DNA of 64,000 nucleotides from Bacillota bacterium. Lineage in GTDB: Bacteria; Bacillota; Clostridia; Lachnospirales; Lachnospiraceae. A program made the translations under genes and the position numbers. How positions within the stretch are numbered: the first letter of the stretch is position 1; each line of letters begins with the position of its first letter. The notes under the pieces were generated by a model that worked only from the letters and a program-made list of their open reading frames with translations, was not told where the DNA came from and made no database searches. Shown here piece after piece: positions 25,701 through 35,900 of this stretch. Where the stretch lies: NCBI GenBank assembly GCA_023457255.1, contig JAEWMB010000013.1, forward strand, positions 1-64,000, in the 5' to 3' direction.

Positions 25701-28700
25701 CATATACTACTTTCAATTGTTTTACTAATTCTAGAGTCTCAAGCTGATGTCCTGAATATATAATGACACATAGCTGATTAGAATAATTACCTTCGGATTT
25801 TAACTCCTCCAAAGGATATCTTTCCCAAACAGGAGTAAAAGTATCTCTTCGATGATTTTCCTTTGCTATACCAACCACAGCGGTATTGATAACGCATAGG
25901 ACATTGCCCTCTGCATCAGTAAGTTCAATATTAAACTGATTATTTCCTTGTTTTGTAACATATCCATAGGTAACACTGCGTTGATTCATTTTGCAGGTAA
26001 GGCTTCCAACATAATATGGCAGGAGTGGGCCTTCCATACCCTCCATAATGAGCCCGCTGATTCCCTGAAATGCTCCATCAATTGATAAAAACGGGAGTTC
26101 ATAGCCTTTCTGATTATCTTCTACGTTCGCATCGAACCGAACCAGTGCTTCATTCTCATTGGAATTTATGGAATGAATGGATCGAAAACAGCTCCCAAAT
26201 AAAATCCCCAATTGCTCGGTTACCCAATAGTGCTGTTTTGCATCTAGTTGTTTATTACATCGTGATTTTATCTTATCCAGTGATATTGCTTTCGAATAAA
26301 ATTCTTTTTCAACGAAAGCCACGCCTTTTGCATATATAGTTTCGGTACTTTGATCAGAACCAGTAATAGCATAGGAGTATTCAGATCCTTTCTTTGTTAT
26401 TCTTAAGTCGATCTGTAAGCTTCCATCAACAATAATCGGTCTTAACCAATAGACCTCTTGTAATGTTATAACTCCCACTGCTTCAATAACACTGACAGCT
26501 TCTGTTACCATCTCCAGAATCACTGTTCCTGGAACTACTCTTTTTCCCGAAACCTGATGTTCCTCCACATACCACTCATGTTCGGTCAGATTGATCGGAA
26601 ATACGTGTTCCAATGGAGAAACAGAAATGTGACGTCCGATAATACTTCTCTTTCTAACACTCTTTTCGATAACTACTTTATTTTCCTTCTTCATCCAGTA
26701 ACGTTTCTTCTCAAAGGGATAACCTGGTAAAGGTATTTTATATGGTTTTTCGGTTTTATAAAGACTACTCCAGTCTATATTTCCTCCTGATACCCAGAGC
26801 TTTGCAATGGATTCTGTCCGATTATACTCACAAAGCTTGTTAATATAATCTTTCCCTAAGTCATCCATGAACAAAGTGTCTAAAATCTCATTTTTCAACT
26901 TAGCATCATTAAAAAAAACATGTTTATCATTATCACGGTGGATGAAGCGTTCTAACCTTTGTTCTAAGCTGTCTAGATTATTAAATAGGATAGCCAGACG
27001 ATAGTTAAAATTCTTTCTTCCTGTTTGTAAAGTATATGCCAGTTCATTTGGACAAACAGTATCCTTGTTCCTATTAATGAAATTTAAGAATAGGGTGGCA
27101 TATTCTTTTAACCGTTCTGGATTCAAAGCTGATAGTACAAAGATAAAACTTTCTCTATGCTCCTGTTCGGCTTTCGGTACTGGATATTCCTCTAAAATCA
27201 CATGTGCATTTACTCCGCTAAAGCCAAAGCCACTGATTCCTGCTCTTTTGGGATACGATTCTTCTATTGTCTCATCCCAGTTTTTAGCTTCGTTTACAAT
27301 ATAAAATGGACTATGCTCTAAGTTAATATAAGGATTAAGCGTGTGGTAATGAATCGTTGGTGGAATTATATTATGCTTCATTGCTAATACCACTTTTAAC
27401 AAGGATGCCATTCCAGCAGCTGCTTCCAGATGTCCGAGATTCGATTTTACCGAACCGATTCCGCAGGACTTCTTCCTATTATCTGTATTCGGATAAAAAC
27501 GTGTAAACGCATTTTTAATTCCGTTAATCTCTATTGGATCACCAAGGTTAGTTCCTGTCCCATGAGCTTCAAGATAGCTGATACTTAATGGGTCGATTTT
27601 AGCTTTACTGATTGCATCATAAATAACCTCGGCCTGTGCTTTGGGATTAGGTGAAGTAAGGGAGTTCGTTTTTCCACCATGATTGACTGCACTTCCCTTT
27701 ATAACAGCATAAATATGATCATGATCTTTGATTGCTTTATCTAAAGGTTTGAGCAGCAACGCACCACCGCCTTCTCCCCTTACATATCCATTGGCATCCT
27801 TGTCAAAGGTCTTGCATCTGCCATCAGGACTAAGCATTCCTGCTTTACCGAAGGAGATATAAATAGAGGGTGACAGTATGCAATTGATACCACCTGCCAC
27901 AGCCATTTCACATTCGCCATTCTGTATTACAGAAACTGCTCTATGAACTGCAACTAAAGAGCTTGAGCAAGCAGTGTCAATTGGTTCACTCTCTCCGGAC
28001 CAATTCATAATATAAGAGATTCGATTGGCAATAACGGAATGGGTAATGCCAAGTGCAGAATATGCTTCAATATTCACCTGGTTTTCACGTAACAGTTCTT
28101 GATAATCTGATGTTGAAGTTCCAACAAATAAACCAATCTTTTCACCTGATAAATTCTCAGCATTATATCCGGCATCTTCAATCGCATGCCAAACGATCTG
28201 TAAGAACAACCGTTGCTGTGGATCCATAACCTGGGCTTCTTTCGGAGCGATTCCAAAAAACTCGGCATCAAAGCAATCCACATGATTCATAAATGCTCCC
28301 CATTTTGAATTTGTCTTGTTCACTTCATTAGAAGGATCACCAAAATATTGTCTCCAGTCCCATCTATCAATTGGTATTTCGTCGACTAGGTCGGCTCCTT
28401 TTACTAAAGCCTCCCAGAATTCATCCAGATTCTCACAGTTTGGCATAATACCGGCTATACCAATAATAGCAACAGGTATATCCTTACCTGATTTTGTCGT
28501 TTCTGTTACAGGTATTTGCATTTTTTGAACTACATTTATCTGTCTAGCAGCACTCTTAATAAATCGCTCCGAATGATATTCTTTGAGATAAGCAAGCATC
28601 GTATCTAATGTATGATATTCAAAAAAAGTAGCCGGCGTTAGTTCTAAACCGTATTTTGCATTAATGCTGTCTGCTAATTCCATATAGGTTAAGGAATCAA

Positions 28701-31700
28701 AGCCAAAGGATCCAAAATCATTTTCATTATTTATATAGTCCATCGGAACCTTAAGAATTCTACTAATCTCATCTTTTATAAAGTTTTCCACACTTCCATC
28801 TTCTATCAAATTACTATTCATAACTACACCACTTACCTTTTCTTTCATCCCATCAGTAGTAATAAGTAATTCTTCTTTTAACACCTTGTTTTCTTTTGAA
28901 ATGACATCTTTATTTCCATAAAATATAACTACATTTTTTAATTTTGATTGTAAAATGTTGTCGAGAGTCTTAATTGCAATATCATTAGGAAGCGGCTGCA
29001 TTCCAAATTTAAGACTTAATTGATTTTGCATGGTTTTTGAAAGCTGCATACCCCCGTCTTTCCAATAAGGCCATGCTATACTAATACTTTTTCCAAAACG
29101 TTTATTTCTCTCACATTTTACAGCTCGCTCACTTATAAAATAATCTACATATGCATTTGCATAACTATAATCACTCTGACCTTCATTACCAAGGATTCCT
29201 GCCATTGCAGTATAAGCGATAAAAAAATCTAATTTTTTATCCTTTGTAGCTTCATCAAGATTATGGATTCCATCTATCTTTACTTTACAAGTTGCCATAA
29301 AATCATCGAATTCTTTTTCTATAAATCTTTTATCATTGATAATACCTGCAGTATGAATAATCCCCTTTAGTTTACCAGGGAATTGTCTCGCCTGTTCTAT
29401 TGCCTGATGGGTAAAATCACTATCGGAAATATCCCCTTGCATGTATGTAACTTGTATTTCATATTTTCTGAGCTCATGAAGCATAGTATTAATTTTTTCT
29501 TCATTTCGGCGACCAACGATTAGTAGATTTCCCTTCTTTTTTGCTATATACAGAGCCGTCTGATAACCTATTTTGCCAAATCCCCCGGTAATAAGGTAGG
29601 TTCCGTTCTGTTGAATAGCAAACTCATAATCACAGGTTGGCTTTATCTGTCCTAATTCATGTATGAATCTTTCTCCATTAATATATTTCACTGATGGACT
29701 AGATTGCTTCTCCTGTAATTCCTGATTCAATAATCTATAATCCGACTCAGTTTCAAGCTTCTCCATTGCCAAAAGTTTAAAGCTTATGTTCGGATACTCT
29801 AACTGCAACGCCCTAATCAATCCTTCCAAAGCGCAATAAGCCATACTATTCTCAGATGTTTCATATACTAACATGATTCGCTGAAGTTTCTTTTTGATTC
29901 CAAACGCTAATATATGTTTCAGTAATTGGAACAGGCCAAGTGGAAAGCTGTAATTCTCCTCCATCTTCTTGGAACAGAATATAATAACGTTTTCTTTACT
30001 TTCAGTTCCATCCGTAAGCAAGTTATAGTCTTCATACCCATGTACATTAATATCACATATTGATGAGCAAGCTTGCTTGATATCATCGCAAAAGGCCAAA
30101 ACCTTCTTATGGTTACTCTCTGCAGTCAACCTTTGAAGAGTCCATTTTTGTTCATAATAAGCAACACCATAAGTTGGCTGGTTTAATGCTCTGGCATAGA
30201 AATCTTCCATGTTTACAAGGGTATTTCCACTAAGATCACAGATCCGAAGATTAAACTTTTTGTTTTGATCATCATTCCTTGATTCAGAAACTTTGGCATA
30301 CACATAACATTCCTCAGGAAGTTTACTATATACTTCCAGCTTTTTTAGTAAAAATGGTACGTATGAACTTTGGATATCCGGATTAAGGTGTGACATAAAT
30401 GCAATTACTGTTTGCAAAGCCCCGTCCATAATTGCTGGATTTAATGTAAATGCTGGATTATGGCTATCTAAAACATTGGATAGTTTAAGATGAGCTATGG
30501 CATACTCCTCATTGTAATAAATTTTCTGTATTACTTGAAAGCTTTCCCCATATGCAAATCCTACTTTTTGAAAGGCCTTATAGCATTCCTCCCTACTAAT
30601 CACATTTAAATTGGTAATCAGGCTATTTATATCAAATTGTTCGCGTCCTGCATTGGGAGTTCCGAATACGATATCACATTTTGCTAACCGATCCCCGATA
30701 CAATGATTCTTATATTCATAGAATTCTGCCTGCATTCCATTGTCTCTGGATATATAATGCACGATTAATTTTTCTTCAGATAATACCGTAACCGGCTTTA
30801 GCCATGTCATATTCTTAATTATACAGAATATATCTGAACAAACCTGTAACCCGCCGTAATAGGCCGCCTCTAAAAAAACTACACCGGGCAATACACATTT
30901 GCCTTGAACAATATGATCTTTGATATAAAAATCAGTTTTGTTGCATTGTATTAGAAACTTTTTTCCAGAATGGTCAGACATATTCTCTATCATGATAGGA
31001 TGTTGTTCCTTCATAACAGCCATGCTATTACCCTCTGCTGTTTTACTGCCTCCTACTGTTTTACTCTGTTGCTGAATCCAGAACCGGTTCGTTGAGAATT
31101 CATAAACAGGCAGAAAAAGCTTTCGATACTTACCCTTCCCGTATAATTCGTCCCATATAATATTTTCGCCAGATACATAGGACTTACCTAATTGAGCTAA
31201 GAATGACTTTTTTTCATCCTCTGGTAATTTCTCATCTTTCAAAATATCATACAGCTCTGCCAAACTATATTCTTCTTGAACGGGATGTTTTAAAGGCACT
31301 GTCAGTACTCTGTCATTCTCTCTTTCTTCTAAAATATCTTGCAGTGCTTTAAGAAGTTTATCAGCTTTTTCAGCCAATATTGCAATTCGAACTTTATGCT
31401 GTTGTCTTGTACAGGACAATGAATAAGCAAAGTTGCCACAATCAAAATTATCTTTATTACTATGGATGTAGTCTATATACTTCTCGCACATTCTTCTTAA
31501 CGATTCTTTACTGTGCGCAGATATCGGATATAGATAACATCCATCACGATGTTGATATTCGGTATGATCTATATGTTCCTCAAGTACCAAATGACAGTTT
31601 GTTCCTGAAAATCCAAATGCACTGATAGCTGCCCTTCTTGGTGAATTTCCTTCTGTCTTCCACTGCATTACTTTTGTATTGACATAAAAAGGACTGTTTT

Positions 31701-32967
31701 CAAAATCAATCGTCGGATTGCTATTATGGTAATGTAAGGACGGAACCAGTGTATGATTTTTTATACATAGTAAAGTCTTAATAATACTACATGCACCGGA
31801 TGCAACAAGCGTATGGCCAATATTACTCTTAACGGAGCCAATTGGGCAAAATTGCTTTTTCATGGTATACTTTCGGTATGCATCACTTAATGCAAATATT
31901 TCGATTGGATCTCCTAATGCAGTACCTGTACCATGTGCTTCAACATATCCAATCGTTTCGGGATCTATATGGTATTTGTCGTATACTTCATTGATCAAAC
32001 TCTGCTGTGATGAACTGCTTGGCGCCGTTATTCCATTGGTCTTTCCGTCCTGATTCACTCCTGATCCAAGGATTATACCATAAATATGATCATGATCTTT
32101 AATTGCTTTTTTATATGGTTTTAAGACGATAGCCGCAGCTGCTTCTCCAGGTGTAAAACCGTCCGCATCCATATCAAAAGTACGGCATCGTCCTTTGATT
32201 GCCAGCATATTAGTTTTGCTTGACATCAAATAATAATCTTTTGTTGCAAATACCATTACACCACCGGCAATTGCAATTTCTGAAGACTTATCCCGTATAC
32301 TTTCCATAGCCAGATGAACAGAAACCAGCGAGGAGGAACAGGCAGTATCCATTGAAACAGCTGGACCCTTTAAATTCAGGTAGTACGCAATTCTGCTGGC
32401 GAGAATCGATCCTGAATTACCCATAAACTGATAAGCATCAACATCGCAACCTGCTTCCCTTATTACACTGGTATAATCTCCACCACCATATCCAACAAAG
32501 ACTCCGCACTTTTTATTATTCAGGCTTTCTTTCGTATATCCTGCATCTTCTAAGGCTCTCCATGCTTCCATTAAAAATAGTCTTTGCTGGGGTTCCATAT
32601 ATTCTGCTTCTTTAGGAGAAATGTGAAAGAATAGTGGATCAAACTGATCATACCCTTTTAAAAATCCACCCCATTTGCTGGTACTCATATTCGGAACTGA
32701 AGGATCAGGGTTATAAAAGCCTTCTAATTTCCAACGTTCCTCCGGTATTTCGACAACACAGTCCTTAGCATCAACAAGATTCTTCCAGAACTCATGAGCG
32801 TTATCTGCTTCCGGAAACTGTCCCGATATTCCAATAACTGCAATGGCCTCATCTTCTTTAGATGTTATTGATAAAGAATTTAGCAGTTTAAACGCAGTCT
32901 GTGGCTTAATTTCATTCTCTTGTACCATTTTTAATACATCTGATTTGGTTAGTAAACTTGTCTCCAT
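22792..32967 (-). CDS. Trans-AT polyketide synthase B: KS-DH-KR-ACP-KS-DH-KR-cMT-ACP
   Basis: The protein is 3391 residues. An N-terminal docking pair (7-32) precedes KS with Cys210. DH at about 665-930 is canonical, with His685 in HIVQGxxxxP and DGALQ near 846. KR at about 1120-1300 has Ala1254 where the catalytic Ser should be; Tyr1267 and Asn1271 remain. ACP is near 1422 (GFDSLT). The second KS has Cys1667. The second DH is canonical, with His2137 and DGAFQ near 2293. KR at about 2595-2790 is of the SNYSAACTF type. The C-methyltransferase at about 2870-3170 has the SAM motif EIGAGTGGTS near 3041. ACP is near 3296 (GIDSIT). A C-terminal docking pair ends the protein. It should add one unit of uncertain reduction, then an alpha-methylated alkene unit. 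It lies 18 bases after gene C. Confidence 0.95.
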   Translation of the reverse strand: METSLLTKSDVLKMVQENEIKPQTAFKLLNSLSITSKEDEAIAVIGISGQFPEADNAHEFWKNLVDAKDCVVEIPEERWKLEGFYNPDPSVPNMSTSKWGGFLKGYDQFDPLFFHISPKEAEYMEPQQRLFLMEAWRALEDAGYTKESLNNKKCGVFVGYGGGDYTSVIREAGCDVDAYQFMGNSGSILASRIAYYLNLKGPAVSMDTACSSSLVSVHLAMESIRDKSSEIAIAGGVMVFATKDYYLMSSKTNMLAIKGRCRTFDMDADGFTPGEAAAAIVLKPYKKAIKDHDHIYGIILGSGVNQDGKTNGITAPSSSSQQSLINEVYDKYHIDPETIGYVEAHGTGTALGDPIEIFALSDAYRKYTMKKQFCPIGSVKSNIGHTLVASGACSIIKTLLCIKNHTLVPSLHYHNSNPTIDFENSPFYVNTKVMQWKTEGNSPRRAAISAFGFSGTNCHLVLEEHIDHTEYQHRDGCYLYPISAHSKESLRRMCEKYIDYIHSNKDNFDCGNFAYSLSCTRQQHKVRIAILAEKADKLLKALQDILEERENDRVLTVPLKHPVQEEYSLAELYDILKDEKLPEDEKKSFLAQLGKSYVSGENIIWDELYGKGKYRKLFLPVYEFSTNRFWIQQQSKTVGGSKTAEGNSMAVMKEQHPIMIENMSDHSGKKFLIQCNKTDFYIKDHIVQGKCVLPGVVFLEAAYYGGLQVCSDIFCIIKNMTWLKPVTVLSEEKLIVHYISRDNGMQAEFYEYKNHCIGDRLAKCDIVFGTPNAGREQFDINSLITNLNVISREECYKAFQKVGFAYGESFQVIQKIYYNEEYAIAHLKLSNVLDSHNPAFTLNPAIMDGALQTVIAFMSHLNPDIQSSYVPFLLKKLEVYSKLPEECYVYAKVSESRNDDQNKKFNLRICDLSGNTLVNMEDFYARALNQPTYGVAYYEQKWTLQRLTAESNHKKVLAFCDDIKQACSSICDINVHGYEDYNLLTDGTESKENVIIFCSKKMEENYSFPLGLFQLLKHILAFGIKKKLQRIMLVYETSENSMAYCALEGLIRALQLEYPNISFKLLAMEKLETESDYRLLNQELQEKQSSPSVKYINGERFIHELGQIKPTCDYEFAIQQNGTYLITGGFGKIGYQTALYIAKKKGNLLIVGRRNEEKINTMLHELRKYEIQVTYMQGDISDSDFTHQAIEQARQFPGKLKGIIHTAGIINDKRFIEKEFDDFMATCKVKIDGIHNLDEATKDKKLDFFIAYTAMAGILGNEGQSDYSYANAYVDYFISERAVKCERNKRFGKSISIAWPYWKDGGMQLSKTMQNQLSLKFGMQPLPNDIAIKTLDNILQSKLKNVVIFYGNKDVISKENKVLKEELLITTDGMKEKVSGVVMNSNLIEDGSVENFIKDEISRILKVPMDYINNENDFGSFGFDSLTYMELADSINAKYGLELTPATFFEYHTLDTMLAYLKEYHSERFIKSAARQINVVQKMQIPVTETTKSGKDIPVAIIGIAGIMPNCENLDEFWEALVKGADLVDEIPIDRWDWRQYFGDPSNEVNKTNSKWGAFMNHVDCFDAEFFGIAPKEAQVMDPQQRLFLQIVWHAIEDAGYNAENLSGEKIGLFVGTSTSDYQELLRENQVNIEAYSALGITHSVIANRISYIMNWSGESEPIDTACSSSLVAVHRAVSVIQNGECEMAVAGGINCILSPSIYISFGKAGMLSPDGRCKTFDKDANGYVRGEGGGALLLKPLDKAIKDHDHIYAVIKGSAVNHGGKTNSLTSPNPKAQAEVIYDAISKAKIDPLSISYLEAHGTGTNLGDPIEINGIKNAFTRFYPNTDNRKKSCGIGSVKSNLGHLEAAAGMASLLKVVLAMKHNIIPPTIHYHTLNPYINLEHSPFYIVNEAKNWDETIEESYPKRAGISGFGFSGVNAHVILEEYPVPKAEQEHRESFIFVLSALNPERLKEYATLFLNFINRNKDTVCPNELAYTLQTGRKNFNYRLAILFNNLDSLEQRLERFIHRDNDKHVFFNDAKLKNEILDTLFMDDLGKDYINKLCEYNRTESIAKLWVSGGNIDWSSLYKTEKPYKIPLPGYPFEKKRYWMKKENKVVIEKSVRKRSIIGRHISVSPLEHVFPINLTEHEWYVEEHQVSGKRVVPGTVILEMVTEAVSVIEAVGVITLQEVYWLRPIIVDGSLQIDLRITKKGSEYSYAITGSDQSTETIYAKGVAFVEKEFYSKAISLDKIKSRCNKQLDAKQHYWVTEQLGILFGSCFRSIHSINSNENEALVRFDANVEDNQKGYELPFLSIDGAFQGISGLIMEGMEGPLLPYYVGSLTCKMNQRSVTYGYVTKQGNNQFNIELTDAEGNVLCVINTAVVGIAKENHRRDTFTPVWERYPLEELKSEGNYSNQLCVIIYSGHQLETLELVKQLKVVYGINTVAYAIEDLINSSESIQRVGLADRIYYLASIENEDNYFNKIHQFELEDSSLMKLYRLIKLLDNNQGFDHKVQLTVVTNNLHQITDEMIVAEGGGIFGFLHSAAKEFENLYVSCLDLDLSEIHTDLVTTVQLLCTIPCSKELQEVCIRERKAYFKKFYPIVMNKRKGGFKNHGVYVILGGRGGIGTVLTDYLLKEYQASIILIGRSNELSEAEMLHFQKTSEKGGNITYLSADGGNDQQMKNAVAAIEEKFGPVNGVIHSAIVLKDKLITNMSEEDMKNVLWPKVNGSIGLYKAFAGKQLDFFLYFSSVQSMIGMIGQSNYSAACTFEENLARYIASVENWNTRVINWGYWGSTGIVSGKEYQQRMKRAGIYSIEPEEGIACIEQCLANPVKQVIMMKCDKSIYEKIGIDDSKEYIISAKTSGFEKISLGAEIKVSDIIEDTCGYEKISNYAGRKLLKVFHQAGLFQYYNEVNSIDFIKRKLGLIPKYNKLFDELLCITERNGFIERAENSITTRNEALNELNELEEEGRRLMDCHPETEAYITLIDACMEQYLAVLRGEITATEVMFPNSNVNLVGNVYRGNKISDFYNQVLANWVGSFVASRWKENPNEQIRILEIGAGTGGTSAYVLKAVNKYANCLQYDYTDVAESFIHYGKMTYGKEYPFVNFKVVDIEQETRDDEGRYDLVIGTNVLHVSSNIIKNVSNIKKKIKREGALIFCEMVTKEDYITLTFGLLDGWWLFDDDENRIQGTPLFTQENWKKILLKTGYHSFDSFNQGECKLLPQDVMVAYSDGICGFNLSPNIYDKEHTQTDDKNSRPSISEEGCSIQTISENKSMDDMMNYVENVIRESIMKDLEIEYDRIDVNKPFRDYGIDSITGVNVINSLNQLLKIDMKTIVLFDYSTISELTNYIILEYGSKIELVRSKESDTLMSHNIVNDVEGKDIKDILHQLETGEISVDKASQMLGD

Positions 32968-32985
32968 CTATTCCTTCTCCATCCA

Positions 32986-35900
32986 TCATTCATGAAACTT
33001 TGCGGTTCCGTCATACAATTGTTTCAGCATTAACAGCATATCTGCTTCTTTCAGGTTATCTAAATCACTTACACTAAATGTTTGAATATTGCTCTTTTCA
33101 TTAGATGATTTCTCTTCTAAACTCTCAGCGACGGCTGCGTCCTTCTTATCATCAATGTCAATCAGATTGGTTGTAATCCCGCTTTTATGGTAGTCCTCAT
33201 ATATTTTATCCACTAATAGCATAAGATTAGAAGAACTATATAATTCTGTTGGCCGTAAAGCTATACTCATCTGACGATTAATCAATTGTATAAACTCAGT
33301 ACTAAGTATTGAGTCGATACCTAAATCTACAAAAGGAGTATCTGGTTCGAATTCAGCCTCATTCATTCCAAGCACCTTTGCCAAACAGGATTTCACTTGT
33401 ATTAGGATCTCATGCTTTTTAAAATTACAACTAATCGCACCTTTTGGCACATCTTCAAACTTTACAGTTTGCTTTGGCTTCCTATCATTTGCAGGATGGG
33501 AGTCCAGTAAATGCCTCTCATCTAGTAAAATCACTCCGTCACTTACCGCTGTCAAAACATCCTGTGGTAAAATTTCACATTCTCCCTGATTAAGCTTATT
33601 GAAGTTTAAAAAACCGTTTCTCTCCAATACTTCCTTCCATTTCTTATCATCCAATAACGGACTGCCTGGAATTCGATTATCCGGATCTTTATAAAGCCAC
33701 CATCCTTCTAATAAGCCAAAAGTTAAGGTTACATACTCTTCCTTTTTCACCATCTCATTAATGAAAAGAATTCCATTTTTCTTCAACTTCTGTTTCACAA
33801 CTCTAAGGGTAATATCCATATCAGCTGTGGCATGCAATACATTCGCTCCGAAAGCCATATCATATACCCCGATGTCTTCTCTGGATTCTTTCGTCGCATC
33901 AAACAACTTAAATTCCATAAAAGGATAAATGCTACCATAGACTCTCTTGCCATATTTCAAAAAGCTTTCTGAAATGTCTGTATATACATAGACTACAGCA
34001 TCCCGATACTGATCTAATTTTTTCAAAACACCCTCGGAAGTTCCTCCAGTACCTGCACCAATTTCGAGAATTCTTATTTTCCCCTTATGCCCCTGTTCAA
34101 TCGTCTTCTGGACATAAGCAACTATCATCTGACCAATCATTTCATTATAAAAATCAGGAAGTGGATTACCTTTATATACCTTGCCAACCAAGTCCATTCC
34201 ACCATCAGGGAATATAATACTCGTCGCTTCTGTCTTACCACACAAAATATCACTATAGTGTTCCATACAGGTATCTATCAGATTTAAGTAGTCAGTAATC
34301 TCCCTATATTGGGATCGTAGGGCTGCTTTGTCAAAAGCACTGTCAGACAGAGCTATATGTACTTTTTCTGTTGTTCGTATTTCACTTCCGATTAATTCGA
34401 TGTAATTACCCCTTTGTAATATCGAAAGCAATTCATTGAACAGTTTTTTGTATTCTTTGTGGATGCACATCAAGTTCATCATATCTTCAATATTAATTAC
34501 TTCATTCCCATGGAGTAATAAACCACTGTCTTGAAATACTTTAAGGAGCTGATAACGGCTATAATCCTCCAGAATTTTAAAACCTTTCGCATTACCGATG
34601 ATGTCTTCCACTGTATAATTCCTATTCCTATACTCTGTACTTGACATATCCGTAGATACATTAACCATAGAACGAATATCGCAAGTGATACCGATACTTT
34701 TCAGTGTTTCGGCTTCCCCTTTCAGTACAATAAGTTGATCTAATGGATTAGATAATACAGCTTCGATACAAGCCATTCCTTCCATTGGTTCAATGGAGTA
34801 TACCCCTTGATTCATCATCCGTTTTTGATATTCCTGCGTTGAAACAATACCGATACTGCCCCAGTATCCCCAATTAATAACACGTACATTCCAACTCTCA
34901 TTACATGCAACATATTTACTAAATGAATCTTTGAACGTGCATGCCGCAGAATAATTACTTTGGCCTCTCATACCGGTGAAAGACTGCACTGACGATAAAA
35001 ACAACATAAAATCAAGATTTTTACCTTTAAAGGCTTGATATAACCCAATACTGCCATTTACCTTAGGCCATAGTGTAATATCTAAGTCATTCTTTTGCAT
35101 ATTTGATATCAACATATCCTTTAGTACTATGGCTGAATGAATCACTCCTTGAATTTGACCATACTCTGCTTCAATAAGGGAAACAGCCTCTTTCATCTGT
35201 TCTATATTACCTGCATCGGCTGTTATATATATCAGCCTGCCGCCAAGTTCCTCGATTTCTTTCCTATGCTTTGTTACTTTATCCTTGACATCAGTACTTC
35301 TTCCGATAACCGCAATATTAGCATGATAGCTTTCAGCAAGATATTTGCTTAACTCTTTTCCAATGCCACCCATTCCACCAAGTATTACGTAGACTCCACC
35401 CTTACGAAAAGCAGTAGGATTATCAGCCAATGTAACAGGGAGAATTTTACTGATAAATCTTCTCTCCTTACGATATGCAATATGCTTTAAATTTCTTGCA
35501 CATTCTTCATGACATATCATACCAGCAAAAGTCTTCAGTCTATCTTTATCTCTGACCTTTTCAATATCAATACATACTGCATCTACATAGGGGTATTCTT
35601 TCACAGCTGAATTCAGATAACCAAATAAGGTACCTCCAGCCGGATGAACTATATCACTTTCCACTACTTTACATACATTTTGAGTTATCACTGTAAGTTT
35701 TAGATTATAATCTGCCTTGCTGTATTGCTCCAAAATATGAAATAATTGATGTAATGCATAGATACCCTCCTGGTGACAGCCATCGAGAGTATCCTGATCC
35801 GAAAGTTCTATCTCTTCTTCCCGAATTCCCCCTAGAAAATAGATATGTTCGGCTGCTAGGATTTTATTTCCTTCTGTCACCATATCCTGTGTACGAATCG

